A DNA stretch of 64,000 nucleotides, taken from contig NHZP01000019.1 in NCBI GenBank assembly GCA_003313425.1, positions 806,001-870,000 of the forward strand, written 5' to 3'. This DNA is from Pseudopyrenochaeta lycopersici. Taxonomy: Eukaryota > Ascomycota > Dothideomycetes > Pleosporales > Pseudopyrenochaetaceae. A program made the position numbers and the translations under genes. The notes beneath the pieces are model-generated. The model was given only the letters and a program-made list of their open reading frames with translations. It had not been told where the DNA came from and made no database searches. Shown here one piece after another: positions 34,591-44,987 of this stretch (positions within the stretch are counted from its first letter, which is position 1; the number at the start of each line of letters is the position of its first letter).

Positions 34591-34923
34591 CTATTTATGT
34601 TCCAATAAATTTGCAATTTCCGCACTTAATCGGCACAAATCAATGTGCTCCTTTGCTTTGTCATAGTCCTCCTGCTTCTCGAATAGATCTCTAGGATCAG
34701 TATTCGGATCGAGTAGGAGTTTCAAGTTGTCGTTGCATAAGCATCCTGGCATAGGCATGATCGCGATGTTAATGAGACCACGAGCTGCAGCAGATAGAGC
34801 ATCTGAACTGTATTTGATCTCGTGGACTACGTTCACAGCACCGGGTGGGAGGTTGGGGAAGCGTTCGGCGATGATGTTTGGTGTGAGAGCGGACAGGCTT
34901 TTGGGTTTATTACTGGAGTTCAT
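34591..34923 (-). CDS. Small hypothetical protein, about 110 residues
   Basis: Single exon of 110 residues from the ATG at 34923 (MNSSNKPKSLSALTPN). The frame stays open upstream to an ATG at 35061, but those 46 residues look like translated leader. The protein is hydrophilic, with no signal peptide or membrane helix, and a predicted helical C-terminus (EKQEDYDKAKEHIDLCRLSAEIANLL). I do not recognise it. It lies in mixed territory between the cluster and a larger hypothetical gene. Confidence 0.5.
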   Translation of the reverse strand: MNSSNKPKSLSALTPNIIAERFPNLPPGAVNVVHEIKYSSDALSAAARGLINIAIMPMPGCLCNDNLKLLLDPNTDPRDLFEKQEDYDKAKEHIDLCRLSAEIANLLEHK

Positions 34924-35573
34924 TTTGGAAGTCGCCTGGTTATAAAGATGACTTGAGCTTGGAAGTCGATAGGAATTTAATAATGATAACTGTGCACAAG
35001 GGAAGGGACATATATATTGTTCTCTCTTCGTAATTTGCTTAAGATCAGTCGCATGTTCCATAATGTCTCAGACATAACCCAGTTATATGATCAAGGAGGT
35101 CTCGGTGGCACTGTTGACTTGAAGGGTAGATTATGAGACATGAGGTCTTTAAATTCCGCAACGGAGCATTACAGTGCTTTTTACCAGATAGCATCATCGT
35201 CCAATACAGGCACAGTGAACACTTTGGTTATCTTTTCATACTCTTCTTTGATCAACAGGCGATGATAACTTCACTTATCCAACTGCTCCGTTCCGAGCGG
35301 TCAGGGTAGTGTGGTGATTTTCTTCCGCAGATAGTCTAAGTCGAAACAAGGTGCACATCACCAAGGAAATGCAAAAAAAAGAAGGCGTAGATGGAACAAT
35401 GAATGATTATGATGTAAAATTGAACCAAACGCCTTTATCCGATTGTGAAAAGTTTTGGAGCAGTCGTTGAACTGTATTGTTTTTTTGACAAAGCGATGAA
35501 CATGCCAGACGCCAATCACTTCATCAATCTTAACTGGACATCATGTTCCCGAATTCTCGTTCCTCAATTTTTC
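34924..35573. other. Intergenic
   Basis: Upstream region of the small gene and the 3' side of the gene ending at 35,574. The plus-strand frame at 35445-35732 overlaps that gene and looks like a shadow. Confidence 0.4.
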
Positions 35574-36618
35574 TCACCCATCTCCCTCATTCCTGTCCGT
35601 TCCTCCACCATTCGCCCGTCGATGTTTCTCCATCGCCCCTTTAGCCCAGTGACACGCTTCCCTCCATTCGCCCTCCATGTCGGCATCATCTATATTCCAC
35701 CCCATGCCTCGTTGTTCTACCGGCAGTCCTAGCATCTTCACTGCCATCTCACGGAAGAACCACCAGCTCGGCAAGAAGTTCAATTTCGCAAGTGCCGACA
35801 ATTTCAGTTGAGCAAACATGGCGCTGTACTGGCACGCAGCCTGAAGCATGCCGCCGTGCTCGAAGGCGAGCTGCCACATTGAGTGGGCGATGGCGTCGAT
35901 GTGTCTGCTGTTAATGGGGTTGGAGGAGGGGTCAGCGGGGAGAAGGGTAGGGTCTGAGCTGAGGGAGTGGGAGAGCAGGTTGCTGGCCATGTTTGCGGCA
36001 TTGCTGTTAGCATTTCTGAGGGATTGTTCCATGAAGGGGATTTCTGGGCCAAAGGTGTGGGAGGCCATTAATGCGTTAACCGGGGCTTGACCTGACGGAT
36101 GGGATGCGATTGTTTGAAACAATGTCTATAAGACGATCAGCAACGTTTTGAGATTGTCTCTGTTAGGATGACGAAATTACCTCATTCGTCTCCTCCATCA
36201 GCTTCCGCTTCTTTTGATGTGAATCCATTTGAGCTACCTGGAAGCCCGCTTTTGAATATGTCCGCATAGGTGGTGTCTTCATCAGTGAATCATTCTGTGG
36301 CCGTTTCGGTTAGGTATATCTTTGCAACTGCAAGATATTGTCACTTACTTCGGCCTTTGTCTCTCGCTTGTTGCTCGCCATCGGTGATCCTGCAGAACAT
36401 GCGGAAACTTTCCGCTGGTTTGCTGGAGAGCTTTGAGATGGCGTAGATACCTTCTGCTTTCGCTGACTGGCTGGTGACGCTTGAGAGCTGGATGTCCGTC
36501 TCTTCTGCTGGCTTGCAGGCGAAGATTGTGAACTGGATGTCTTCCGCATTTGTTGGCTTTTCCCAGAACTTGGAGGACCACTTGTTTTCGTCGCTGGAAC
36601 CTTCGCATTATTCAGCAT
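35574..36618 (-). CDS. Hypothetical protein with N-terminal Ser/Gln repeats
   Basis: Three exons (36618-36349, 36294-36181, 36125-35574), all joined in phase 0, give 311 residues. Introns of 54 and 55 nt have standard GTAAGT/GTAATT donors. The first 90 residues are disordered, with about three copies of a unit like SSSQSSPASQQKRR and SSSQASPASQRKQK. A basic segment (HQKKRKLMEETNE) ends exon 2 and could be a nuclear signal. The C-terminal half is ordered and helical (MWQLAFEHGGMLQAACQYSAM, LPSWWFFREMAVKMLG). Family unknown. The start could lie further upstream in another exon; MSPKTPMARK at about 36,680 is a tempting but out-of-frame candidate. Confidence 0.65.
36440..36560 (-). repeat. Degenerate 45-bp coding repeat (Ser/Gln-rich)
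   Basis: Three imperfect units encode SSSQ-S/A-SPASQ-type blocks in the disordered N-terminus of the hypothetical protein. Such repeats vary in number between strains; here three copies are visible. Confidence 0.55.
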
Positions 36619-37415
36619 TCGATATCAAGACCTCATTCTTTTGGGATCACTCGCCTTCCTCGCCATCGGCGTCTTAGGACTCATCGCCATAGCCACATAT
36701 GCTATACTTCTGATCGGCACTTAATCTGAGTATCGTGCCACTGTCTTGCCTGATATGTAGGTGAGAGAAGTAGACGAATTTAAAGGCAGTGTAAATAACT
36801 TGTATCTTCGCACGGTTGTTCGTTGATACAGATTGAGGGGAAGGTTGATGTGGAAAGTTGAAGTATGCTTCGGGAAATCCAGGTATAAAAACGCGAGGTG
36901 AAAGAGACTTTTAGAACTCTGGGGATCACCTATTTGGTGTAATTGACGGTCACAAGCGGCTTGAAAGTGAGCTGGGATCGCAGCGGCGTTTGTTTAGGAG
37001 TAAGGGAGTGAAAGAGCAAGCAAGGCAGGAGCGGGCATATGACATCTGCTGGGATCAACAGGGTGGAGATGAAGCGAAGTGCATAGAAGACCGAACAGTA
37101 TAATCTAAGGGTTAATAGAGGCGAAAATTGGAGCTTTAAAACACCACATGACTAGGCAGAAAAGAGGAAAAGAGAAAGCAAGAGGTGAGATAGAGAACGT
37201 TGTGGTGAAGTACGGTAAGGAAAATTGGCAGAAAGTGATGTCTCACCAAAGTATGCCTAGGATTGTGATTTTTGTGTATCGATGTGTCCATTCACGAGTG
37301 ATGAATCCGCACCTATCCCCAGACGCCATGCTATGCAAACTGCAGAAAAGCTTCCAAACGCCATCCTCATAGCTGCCATGTGCAGAAAAATCCAACGCCA
37401 GCACCATCAAACCCC
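36619..37415. other. Intergenic
   Basis: Upstream region of the repeat-containing gene, then the 3' end of the DnaJ gene. No convincing coding frame. Confidence 0.4.
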
Positions 37416-38583
37416 TTAATTCTTCGTGCTGACTCGTCCACGACCCTTCGCCTTGGTCTTCGCCTTCCGTGGCTTGACCTCTTCCTCGTCCTCGTCAGAG
37501 TCCTCGATATCCTCCTCGCCAAGGTCCATCTCCTCGTCCTCATCTTCATCCTTGGCCTTTTTCTTCGGCTTTGCATTCTGCTTCTGCTTCTGCTTCTTCC
37601 TCGCTGCCGTTGCTTGGAACGCCTCTTCAGGTGGCTCCTCCATCGGCGTTGACCTCTTGCTACCTCGAGACTTGGGCGCATACTTCGCTTCGAGGTTGTC
37701 GAAGAAGTTGCCAGCTCTTGACTTTTGACGTTGCTGGATAAGGGCCGCGAGGTCTGCCATATCGCCCCCAGCCTTTTTACTTTTGGCTGTCTTAGCTTTG
37801 CCGTTCGTCTTTTTAGCTTCCTTCTCCTCCTTGGCTTGACGCTTCTCGTAGTCTTCCCGCCTCTTCTGTTCAGCGTCTTTGGCTTTCTGGCGAGTCTCAT
37901 CCGTCTCCTTCGCATACTGGGAGTATGATTCAATCGTGCCTTTCTCAATCTCCTCGTCTAAGATCTGTCTGAATCGGTCGTCGTCCACTAAGATGTCAGA
38001 TAGCATGACAAGCTCATACATCGCATGCAGATTGCCCTTCGTCTTGTTGTACGCTTTGATCAGGTCTCGGCGCTCCTCGGAGCCACCCTTGTATTCGTCC
38101 GACACCTTGTTGATGGCCTCCTCATTGACGACATTTTCGAATTGGTCGCGGTAGAAACTCAGCCAGTCAAATTCATCGTCGTCCTCGAGCGTTTCGGCGG
38201 TACTGCCAGTGAGGTCGTAGCGCTTGCGTCGGCGATCATCTGAGAGCACCGCGTAGGCGAATGCGATCTCCTGAAACTTCTTGTTTGCGGCTTCCTTCTC
38301 GTCGTCTGTAGCCTTGTCTGCGAAGTTTATTAGCAGAATGCGCCCCACGCCATAAGTGACACACACCTGGATGATGCTTCAGAGCCAGCTTGCGATACGC
38401 TTTTTTGACATCGTCGGCAGTCGCCTCCTTCTCCAGTGCTAGAACCTTGTACGGGTCAATGACAGGCGGACCGTCCTCGCCCTCGATGTCTTCCTCGGAC
38501 TCCTCGTCGTTGACGAAGTCGCGCATAGCCTCCGCTTCGCGCTCTTTCGCACTTTGGGGCTTCATTTTCTTTTGGCGCGTCAT
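37416..38583 (-). CDS. DnaJ-domain co-chaperone, DNAJC9-like
   Basis: Exons 38583-38367 and 38317-37416 give 372 residues across a 49-nt intron; the join recreates the essential HPD motif (residues 71-73) inside the J domain (DPYKVLALEKEATADDVKKAY). After the J domain come a region like DNAJC9 (FDWLSFYRDQFENVV) and a charged coiled stretch, then an acidic and basic nuclear-like tail (DEDEDEEMDLGEED, KPRKAKTKAKGRGR). In animals DNAJC9 is a histone chaperone that recruits Hsp70; nuclear function is likely here. The divergent deaminase gene starts 200 bp away. The plus-strand hydrophobic frames over this gene are shadows of its Asp/Glu/Lys-rich tail. Confidence 0.9.
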
Positions 38584-38785
38584 AATTCTTGAAGTTGATA
38601 TGTGATATGTCGACGTGGGTACAAAAAGTGAATTATCGCTGTGGTCGAGCGCGCGTCGCGTCAGAACGTGAAATCGCAGAGTCGGAGTTTAGCCGGAGCT
38701 AGCAAGCGCGCCCCACTGTCCCTTCTCTCACTTGAACACATCCACCGAGCCATCTATCACTTTCACTCCTCCTCTCACAACGAAA
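38584..38785. promoter_or_regulatory. Short bidirectional promoter
   Basis: 202 bp separate the start codons of the DnaJ gene and the deaminase gene, which are divergently read, so they share this promoter. Confidence 0.6.
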
Positions 38786-39352
38786 ATGGCAGATGACCTA
38801 GGTCCTGTCAGAACATGGGATGGGCCAATTCCGCCAGCCCAGGCACCAGACCCCAATGACCATATGCAGTACATGCGTCTCGCCCTGGACCAAGCTCAAG
38901 AATCACCCCCAAAGCCATCGAACTTCCGGGTTGGAGCATTGCTGGTCGACGCAGATACTGGAGCTATATTATCTCGAGGCTACACACTGGAATGTGAAGG
39001 CAACACGCATGCTGAACAATGCTGTCTTCTGAAGTTTGCCCAAACACATGACCTATCTGAAGAGCGGGTTGGAGAGGCGTTACCATCAAATACAGTCCTC
39101 TACACTACCATGGAGCCCTGCAATCTCAGACTAAGTGGGAACCTGCCGTGCGCTGACCGTATCATTCGCACGAAGAGCAAGGCGGGCGAACAGAGAATCA
39201 AAAAGGTGTATCTAGGCGTCAAGGAGCCAGAAAAGTTCGTGGGAGAGAACCAGGGAAGAGCAAAGCTGGAAGAACATGGCATAGAATGCATTCATGTCCC
39301 TGGCCTTGAAGAACGAATATTGAGCGTTGCTACAGCTGGCCATATACAGTAG
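38786..39352 (+). CDS. RibD-like cytidine deaminase family protein
   Basis: Single exon of 188 residues from the ATG at 38786; the longer frame starts only at TTG. The zinc-binding catalytic motifs are HAE (residues 75-77, E77 as proton shuttle) and PC-x8-PC (C112 and C122), the spacing of RibD-type riboflavin-pathway deaminases rather than that of classic cytidine deaminases. Fungal enzymes of this type deaminate a pyrimidine intermediate in riboflavin synthesis, though the family also includes tRNA and drug-detoxifying deaminases. No reductase domain is attached. The gene is next to an unrelated chaperone, so context does not help. Confidence 0.85.
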   Translation: MADDLGPVRTWDGPIPPAQAPDPNDHMQYMRLALDQAQESPPKPSNFRVGALLVDADTGAILSRGYTLECEGNTHAEQCCLLKFAQTHDLSEERVGEALPSNTVLYTTMEPCNLRLSGNLPCADRIIRTKSKAGEQRIKKVYLGVKEPEKFVGENQGRAKLEEHGIECIHVPGLEERILSVATAGHIQ

Positions 39353-39676
39353 TGTTGTTGGTTCCATTAGGTGTGAATATATGAGAGGTCGCAAAGTAGG
39401 TATATACATGGTTTGAGACCGCTGTACGGTGTGGAGAACAAAGGGAAAATAAAAGGAAGACTTCATCCCTCAGGGGCTCGTTTGCACCAAGAACACCAAC
39501 GTCTATCCAGCCACCATCGTGTTAGATTCTATAGCGCTAGCGCGTGCACTTCAGCGCCCTCTTCTTCTAGCCCGACAAACTGTGGTTGTGGTGCCTCGGA
39601 TGGGTATAATAATGAGTGTGAGGGCGATTGTAGTCAATTATTGCGACCAGCGCGCACATACCAATCCGTCTCTTAA
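39353..39676. other. Short convergent intergenic region
   Basis: 3' regions of the deaminase gene and of the next gene converge here. No gene seen. Confidence 0.5.
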
Positions 39677-40342
39677 TCATGCCATATCCTCCCTTTTCGC
39701 CCCCGCCCTATCTGCCGGCACATCCGTCGTCCTCTCCTCACCCCTCATCTCCTCCAACTCCACATCATTCGTGTCCTCCATCTGAGTAAACTTCTTCCGG
39801 TCCTTGCCCTTCTGATTACCATGACTCTTCACCTTCAGGCCCATCTCGTACTTGAAGCGCTTCCACCTCGTCTTCCGTATTTCCGAAGGTTTCACACCGC
39901 CTGCTGAGCGTTTGTACACTTTCTTTGGAGGCGCTGGTGCTGTTGGTGCTGTTGACGCTTGCTGAGCAGTTTCAATGGTCTGTTTATCTGCTGCATCGTA
40001 CTCAATCGCTGTAGGGCTGACAGCCAGAAGAGAGATGAAGAGGGACGCAAAGCGACTTTGATGCTTAGTTACTGGAGCTGTAGCTGCTGGTGTTGATGCA
40101 TCAGAGGGATCTCGTTTGTCTGCCGTATTCAGTTTTGGTTTCGGTGTCGAAGAGGTGCGAGGTTTAGGTGTCGAATTAGTCCATGTTTGCGATTTGAATG
40201 TGACCTTTGGTTTCGAGGAGGATGCTTTGTGCTTAGAATTCGTCTTCGCTTTCGAGCCGCCATGCGCGTCGGATTCGGTCAACGCACGAGATGGTTTGCC
40301 GCCTGTCATCTCTGAAGCCCGCCGAGAAAATGTTCGCAACAT
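39677..40342 (-). CDS. Hypothetical basic, low-complexity protein
   Basis: Single exon of 221 residues from ATG 40342 (MLRTFSRRASEMTGG); the longer frame starts only with TTG. The N-terminal half is Ser/Thr/Pro/Lys-rich with a repeated STPKP-type unit (NSTPKPRTSSTPKPK). Near the middle a short hydrophobic segment (FASLFISLLAVS) could be a weak membrane segment. The C-terminus is strongly basic (RKTRWKRFKYEMGLKVKSHGNQ) followed by acidic residues. No domain recognised. Confidence 0.5.
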   Translation of the reverse strand: MLRTFSRRASEMTGGKPSRALTESDAHGGSKAKTNSKHKASSSKPKVTFKSQTWTNSTPKPRTSSTPKPKLNTADKRDPSDASTPAATAPVTKHQSRFASLFISLLAVSPTAIEYDAADKQTIETAQQASTAPTAPAPPKKVYKRSAGGVKPSEIRKTRWKRFKYEMGLKVKSHGNQKGKDRKKFTQMEDTNDVELEEMRGEERTTDVPADRAGAKREDMA

Positions 40343-41497
40343 AGTTGTCGAAATCGAAATCGAAATTGGAATTGTCGCAATCCTCAAATCCTTAAAGAAT
40401 ACAAACGAGGCGGGCTTATCACACAGATATACCTAAAGCCACGATGCCTGCCTCTAGGCCCACGGTCACAGGTCCTGGGGTGACCGAAGCTGAATCGCCT
40501 AAAAGAATGGCTGTACCGAAGGCTTGCAGCAACAACAACTCTATAATTGCGTAGCTGCTGGACCACCGCCTTATGTCAGTGCCGGGGCTTCAGCCCTTCT
40601 CGTCGACTCGCCCAGACAGTCAATCTCCTCAGTTGAATCCGCTGCACGAGGCGTCCAACCAACAGTAATGAGATTGCACGCGAGACATTACGCCTGCGAC
40701 TCAAGCCCTGCAAAATCCACCTGCCAGCCTGAATAAAAGAGTGGCGGTCGAAACAGTGTTCAGCCCTGCCAAAGCGGGCAAGGCGAGGGTGAGCTGTGCC
40801 AGTCAGCCAATGCACGCCGCCCTAACCGTCCACTTTCGGACGCCCTCGAGGCACTTCTTCGCTGAATAGCCCTATGCGGAGGTAGCCAAGCTTCCCTGGC
40901 TGGCTGTCCTGGACGCCTTGAGTCGCATAGCCCCGTGCACGCGAAAATAGCACCTTGGCTTCAGCTGTGCCGTGATCTAGAAGCCCCGAACATGAAAACA
41001 AACCATCGATGGTGGTGAGATGTAAGCAACAATGCACAAGGAAGGTATTCCATGAGGATTTTTGTCATAAAGGTGGTCTTGGTGTGGGCTTGGATGATTG
41101 GAGGATCGCGACGCCTGTTAGGAAGCAGGGCAGAGTGTTTGGTGCATCCCAGCCCTATGAAGCTAAAATGGAAAGCTCCCCCATCTCTATATCACAAGCC
41201 AACCGCGACCATCGCCTACAATGTACGGATATATTTTCACAAACGCTAATGATCGGCTTCAAATTGAGATATGTGGGAGCGCCCTTTTCCGGTCCCGAAC
41301 CCCACACTGTCCCGCTAGATTGGACCCTCGACCATCCCTTTGGCAATGGCGTCATGACTTTTGATCGTCGAACAGTCCAAACGCGTCCTGTGTATGATGA
41401 CCTGTGACGCGTACAGCACCATTCAATTGGATAAAGAGCGCCAATTAGCCGTATTCGTGGCGACATATGATATGATATGAAGCATTTTTAATTCAAC
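40343..41497. other. Intergenic, no gene recognised
   Basis: Frames at 41009-41407 (plus) and 41155-41466 (minus) overlap fully and neither has a known domain. GC content is higher than in the accessory parts. Confidence 0.4.
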
Positions 41498-42356
41498 ATG
41501 CGCCCGCTTGCCTTTCAAGTTTGCAGTAAATCGTTCAGATCTATTACGAAGCCGGCAATCAAACAAACACCAAGGATTAGTACAGCAAAAATGTCGACTG
41601 GTAACTCTTTTCGCTCCGTCTTAAACTGTCACATAGTAACCAAGTACGCAGGAGTTCCATCATCGTCAACTCTCAACATAGAGACCAAAAATATCACTAC
41701 TGCTCCCGGCCTAAAGCTATCAGACGAACAACACACTATTGTGGGCTCCGTGCTCGATCTTTTCGCAGGTCGCCCATCGCTTTCCAAACTCGCTCTCTGG
41801 CGCGATGACGCCACGTTCACCGACCCACTCACCATCGCAACCGGTCGCGACCGCTATGCCGCGCAGTGGTACGGCTTGCAGTCCGCCTTCTCCGAGATTG
41901 AGAGGTTGAATTACCAGGTCACCGATGTGGGAAACCCGATATTGATGGATCTGAAGACGAGATATGTAATCAAGGGGATCAATAAAGAGCAGACTATTCA
42001 GAGCGTTGTAGCGATCCATCTCGACGAACAAGGGAAGATCGCCAAGGTCGAGGATAAGTGGGATGGGAAGTTACCCGACGGCGCAATATCGAATGTAAGT
42101 TCAACATTACAATTGCTCAATCCTTTCTGGTGGATACATTACTGGATAGCCTGGGCATTTTGGCTTTGGAGCTTTACGTGGGATACTAGGGCCTGGAGGG
42201 TGCGTGCCTTTCACATGCCGACGGATTGCGCGGTGACGTTGAAGATATCTGCTGACTATTCTTATCCAGGCTTTCCGACACCTCAATGCCGTGACAGTAC
42301 CGAAGATGATCAGCGTACCGAAGAATGCAGAGGAAGATGCGAAGAGAGGTAATTGA
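41498..42356 (+). CDS. SnoaL/NTF2-like domain protein
   Basis: Exons 41498-42199 and 42270-42356 give 262 residues. The N-terminus is basic and Ser-rich (MRPLAFQVCSKSFRSITK) and may target mitochondria; the next Met is at residue 32. Residues about 75-190 look like an NTF2-like alpha-beta fold: LWRDDATFTDPLTIATGRDRYAAQWYGL, then YVIKG and VVAIHLDEQGKIAKVEDKWDG. A tryptophan-rich hydrophobic segment follows (WWIHYWIAWAFWLWSF, about 211-226), then AFRHLNAVTVPKMISVPKNAEEDA. I kept the Trp-rich segment as coding because it is in frame and proteins of this type carry one; using the earlier GTAAGT as donor would delete it. The function is not known. Confidence 0.8.
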
Positions 42357-42484
42357 ATGGTATCTTAATGTGAAATGAATCAGGGATCTAGCGCGTTGAA
42401 GCGGACATGTATTTCGTTAATCGTAACATCATAGAAAAATTCTGACCATACCAAACACATGGAAGACATTGATCGAACTCAGTA
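42357..42484. other. Short convergent gap
   Basis: 128 bp between two convergent genes; nothing else seen. Confidence 0.5.
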
Positions 42485-43145
42485 TCACCGCCTGTTGAAC
42501 ATCCGTCCAACTGCTAAGTGTAGAATTACGGCGACCACGCTAATTCCTACACCCACAGTGTTCAAACTCGGCGTACTCTCACTCACGATGAGTATTGTTC
42601 CACACTGTCCTTCTGCTGCCCTTGGTAGCCCTGGCCCGTCCATTGTTATAGTTGCGCAGAAGCCACCTTGTACTGGGTCGGGTTTGTTATGGACGGTCGT
42701 GCGAGGTGGTTTTGCATACACTACCGCTGTCTGCTGTTGCGAATACACGGTAACTGTAGTGACCTGCGCAACGTTCACAGTTCCTCCGCAAGAGTTGCCG
42801 CTTGGGCAGCAGCCGATGAGTCCATTTGAGTTACCAGGGACTGCGCAAACGTAGTTTGCGGGACAGCACCTGCGCATATTTAGTCTATGGTGGGTACGCT
42901 CCGCGTGTTTTGACTCACCAGCTGGGCTGATTGACATTACTACAGCTGACGGATGCAGAAGCAGGACACCAGTTGTTGTCTTGAGCCACAATTTGTTCAC
43001 CATTTGGATTTACGATATAAACCGCGCCAGAAAATGGGGCATTGTTTGTGAGCTGCTGTGGGAGCGCTTCTGGCTTAGCTATAGGCTCTGCGACGCCAAA
43101 GGCAAAAAATGGCAAGACCAGGCTCCACGGTGTAAAAAGTCGCAT
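42485..43145 (-). CDS. GPI-anchored cysteine-rich cell-surface protein
   Basis: Exons 43145-42919 and 42869-42485 give 203 residues; the join makes the tight pair WCCP. Signal peptide MRLFTPWSLVLPFFAFGVA, then two CCP-type clusters (WCCPANYVC and GCCPSGNSC), a Thr/Val-rich part and a C-terminal hydrophobic tail (VGVGISVVAVILHLAVG) that looks like a GPI-attachment signal. This pattern is common in small ascomycete wall-surface proteins. Function unknown; roles in adhesion or wall structure are usual guesses. Confidence 0.82.
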
Positions 43146-43923
43146 CCTGATGGAAATCGCGAGGCAGAGGGAAAGAACGCCAGATTAGAGGAGCTCGAAC
43201 GAAAGATAACAGGGAGCTCTGAGTGACGCTGGTGGTGAGCCGGCCAGAAGTACGGCAGAAGGGAGGGAGCTCTGCCTCGAGCAGATGAAGGAAACGTGAA
43301 CGCGGTCATCCGGCACAATTATGGACTACTGTCCTGCCTTATGACCTTGTTTCGAGCTCCAAGAAATCTCGTGGGCAAGCTGGGATAGCTCCAAGCTGGC
43401 TGCATGACAGGCTAGCTCATCGCGGACAGCTCCAGGGTAGGGTGGTGGGGTATGCGCATCATCAGCGCCTTGGAACGAACAGAGCTCATGATTACGGCAT
43501 TGTCATCCGATTATTTTGCTTGTTAATGGGCCGAAAAGACCTTAATGATGACACAATAGCGGTGTTGAGATGTGATGCAGCTTTGCTTGCATGGCAAACC
43601 TAGCTGTGAAGCCTGCTACCCCTCCCTCGAGGTAACTGCTGGCAGCATCGCATAGGGCAAGGGTACTAATTGTCAGCGGCACACAATCTTGATTGCTCGC
43701 TGCCGAAAAAAACATGTCTCACTTTCGGGAACGGCTCTTGCGGATGCGCAGAATGACGGCGTGGTTTTGCTGTATGCACGTCTTGCATGGAATCCCATCA
43801 TCTCGAGTCATTCAAGCCTGAAAGTCCAAGCCAAGAATACACGTGACAGCGTAAAGCGGCGGTTTCCCCAGACGCGTCTCCTCCGCTTTCATCTCGCCTC
43901 ACCCCTCGTCGACACAACATGAC
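43146..43923. other. Divergent intergenic region
   Basis: Upstream regions of the GPI protein gene and of STN1. The frames at 43079-43318 and 43689-43922 have no domain. No elements recognised. Confidence 0.45.
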
Positions 43924-44754
43924 ATGTCAACGCATCAACCAACGCGTCCATACCGTGTGTATCCGGCATATTATTTCCGGGCCTCGCCTACGTACAATGC
44001 CTGGGTGAAGCTCACTATTGCCGATGTCCAAGCCCTTCGATCTGAACCAGAATTTCAAGGTAACGTCCTCAACGATGCCTTAGATAAGAGCATAACTAAC
44101 GCGTGCGTGCGATTAGCACAACATATTTATTTCCAACTCAATCATCCCATCCGTTTCGTTCGTATCGTCGGTGTCATCGTAGCTGTCGATGACATCAACC
44201 CCAAGTATACCGTGCTCACCATCGACGATGGAAGCGGCGCAACCATCGAGCTTAAAATCATGCGGATTTCCCCCGAAGAGCAAAATCCCATAGATACATC
44301 GTCAAACACCATTATCGATAATGTGAACGTTATTAGCCGATTAGGTGTATTCGAGGTTTTGGTGGACAACCAGAGACTAGATATCGGCATGGTGATAAAG
44401 GCAAAGGGCATTATTTCCGAATTCAGGAGCATCAAGCAACTGGATCTGAGGAGAATCTGGATAGTTTCTACGACAAATGAGGAAGCGCAAGCATGGGTAG
44501 AGACCGCCGCATTCAAACAGAAAGTCTTGTTAAATCCCTGGCATCTCAGCTCAACAGAACGCAAGAAGATCAAGGACAAGATTAAATCAGACAAGAAGAA
44601 GATGAAGCAATACGAGAGACGTAAGGCAGAGCATGAAGCTAAGAAAATGGAGCAGAAAGAAGCTCAAGAAACGTACATGGCGCAAAGGGAAGCAAAGCTG
44701 GAGATGCGGCGGCGCCGGGAAGAGGCCATGATGAATTCTGGTGCCTTGAAATAG
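43924..44754 (+). CDS. STN1: Stn1-like telomere-capping protein
   Basis: Single exon of 276 residues from ATG 43924. It opens with YRVYPAYYFRASPTYNAWVKLTIADV and has an OB-fold region at about 70-170 (HPIRFVRIVGVIVAVDD, TVLTIDDGSGATIELKI, VFEVLVDNQRLDIGMVIKAKG), matching the fungal Stn1 N-terminal OB domain. The C-terminus is a long charged helix (KDKIKSDKKKMKQYERRKAEHE) and no winged-helix region is present, as in short fungal Stn1 proteins. Stn1 works with Ten1 (and Cdc13 or Ctc1) to protect telomere ends and start lagging-strand fill-in. The minus-strand frame at 44142-44594 is its shadow. Confidence 0.88.
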   Translation: MSTHQPTRPYRVYPAYYFRASPTYNAWVKLTIADVQALRSEPEFQGNVLNDALDKSITNACVRLAQHIYFQLNHPIRFVRIVGVIVAVDDINPKYTVLTIDDGSGATIELKIMRISPEEQNPIDTSSNTIIDNVNVISRLGVFEVLVDNQRLDIGMVIKAKGIISEFRSIKQLDLRRIWIVSTTNEEAQAWVETAAFKQKVLLNPWHLSSTERKKIKDKIKSDKKKMKQYERRKAEHEAKKMEQKEAQETYMAQREAKLEMRRRREEAMMNSGALK

Positions 44755-44987
44755 CCCACAGTGTTACGAGGCATACTCCAAGCCACTGCTGCTTTGTTTC
44801 CATCACCGAATTCGACCTAAGCTGCGATACACGTGATCTCACAAGTCAGCTGACGCAGTAGTATCATCGGCTTCATCCCGCGGCAACCCACGACACAGCT
44901 TCTAAATTTTCTGGTCTTCCCGAGATCATATCATTTCTGGGCATTGATTCAGACAAATAAGTTCATCAAACGACCCTTCTCTCAATA

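Noticed and set aside
36619..36700. Extra N-terminal exon MSPKTPMARK for the repeat-containing protein
   Set aside because: The reading frame does not join to the first called exon by any acceptable donor and acceptor.
37380..37728. Two hydrophobic plus-strand frames
   Set aside because: They are antisense shadows of the Asp/Glu/Lys-rich tail of the DnaJ gene; runs of GAG and AAG read as CTC and CTT on the other strand.
41009..41466. Frames on both strands between two genes
   Set aside because: Both strands are equally open with no domain; not supported.
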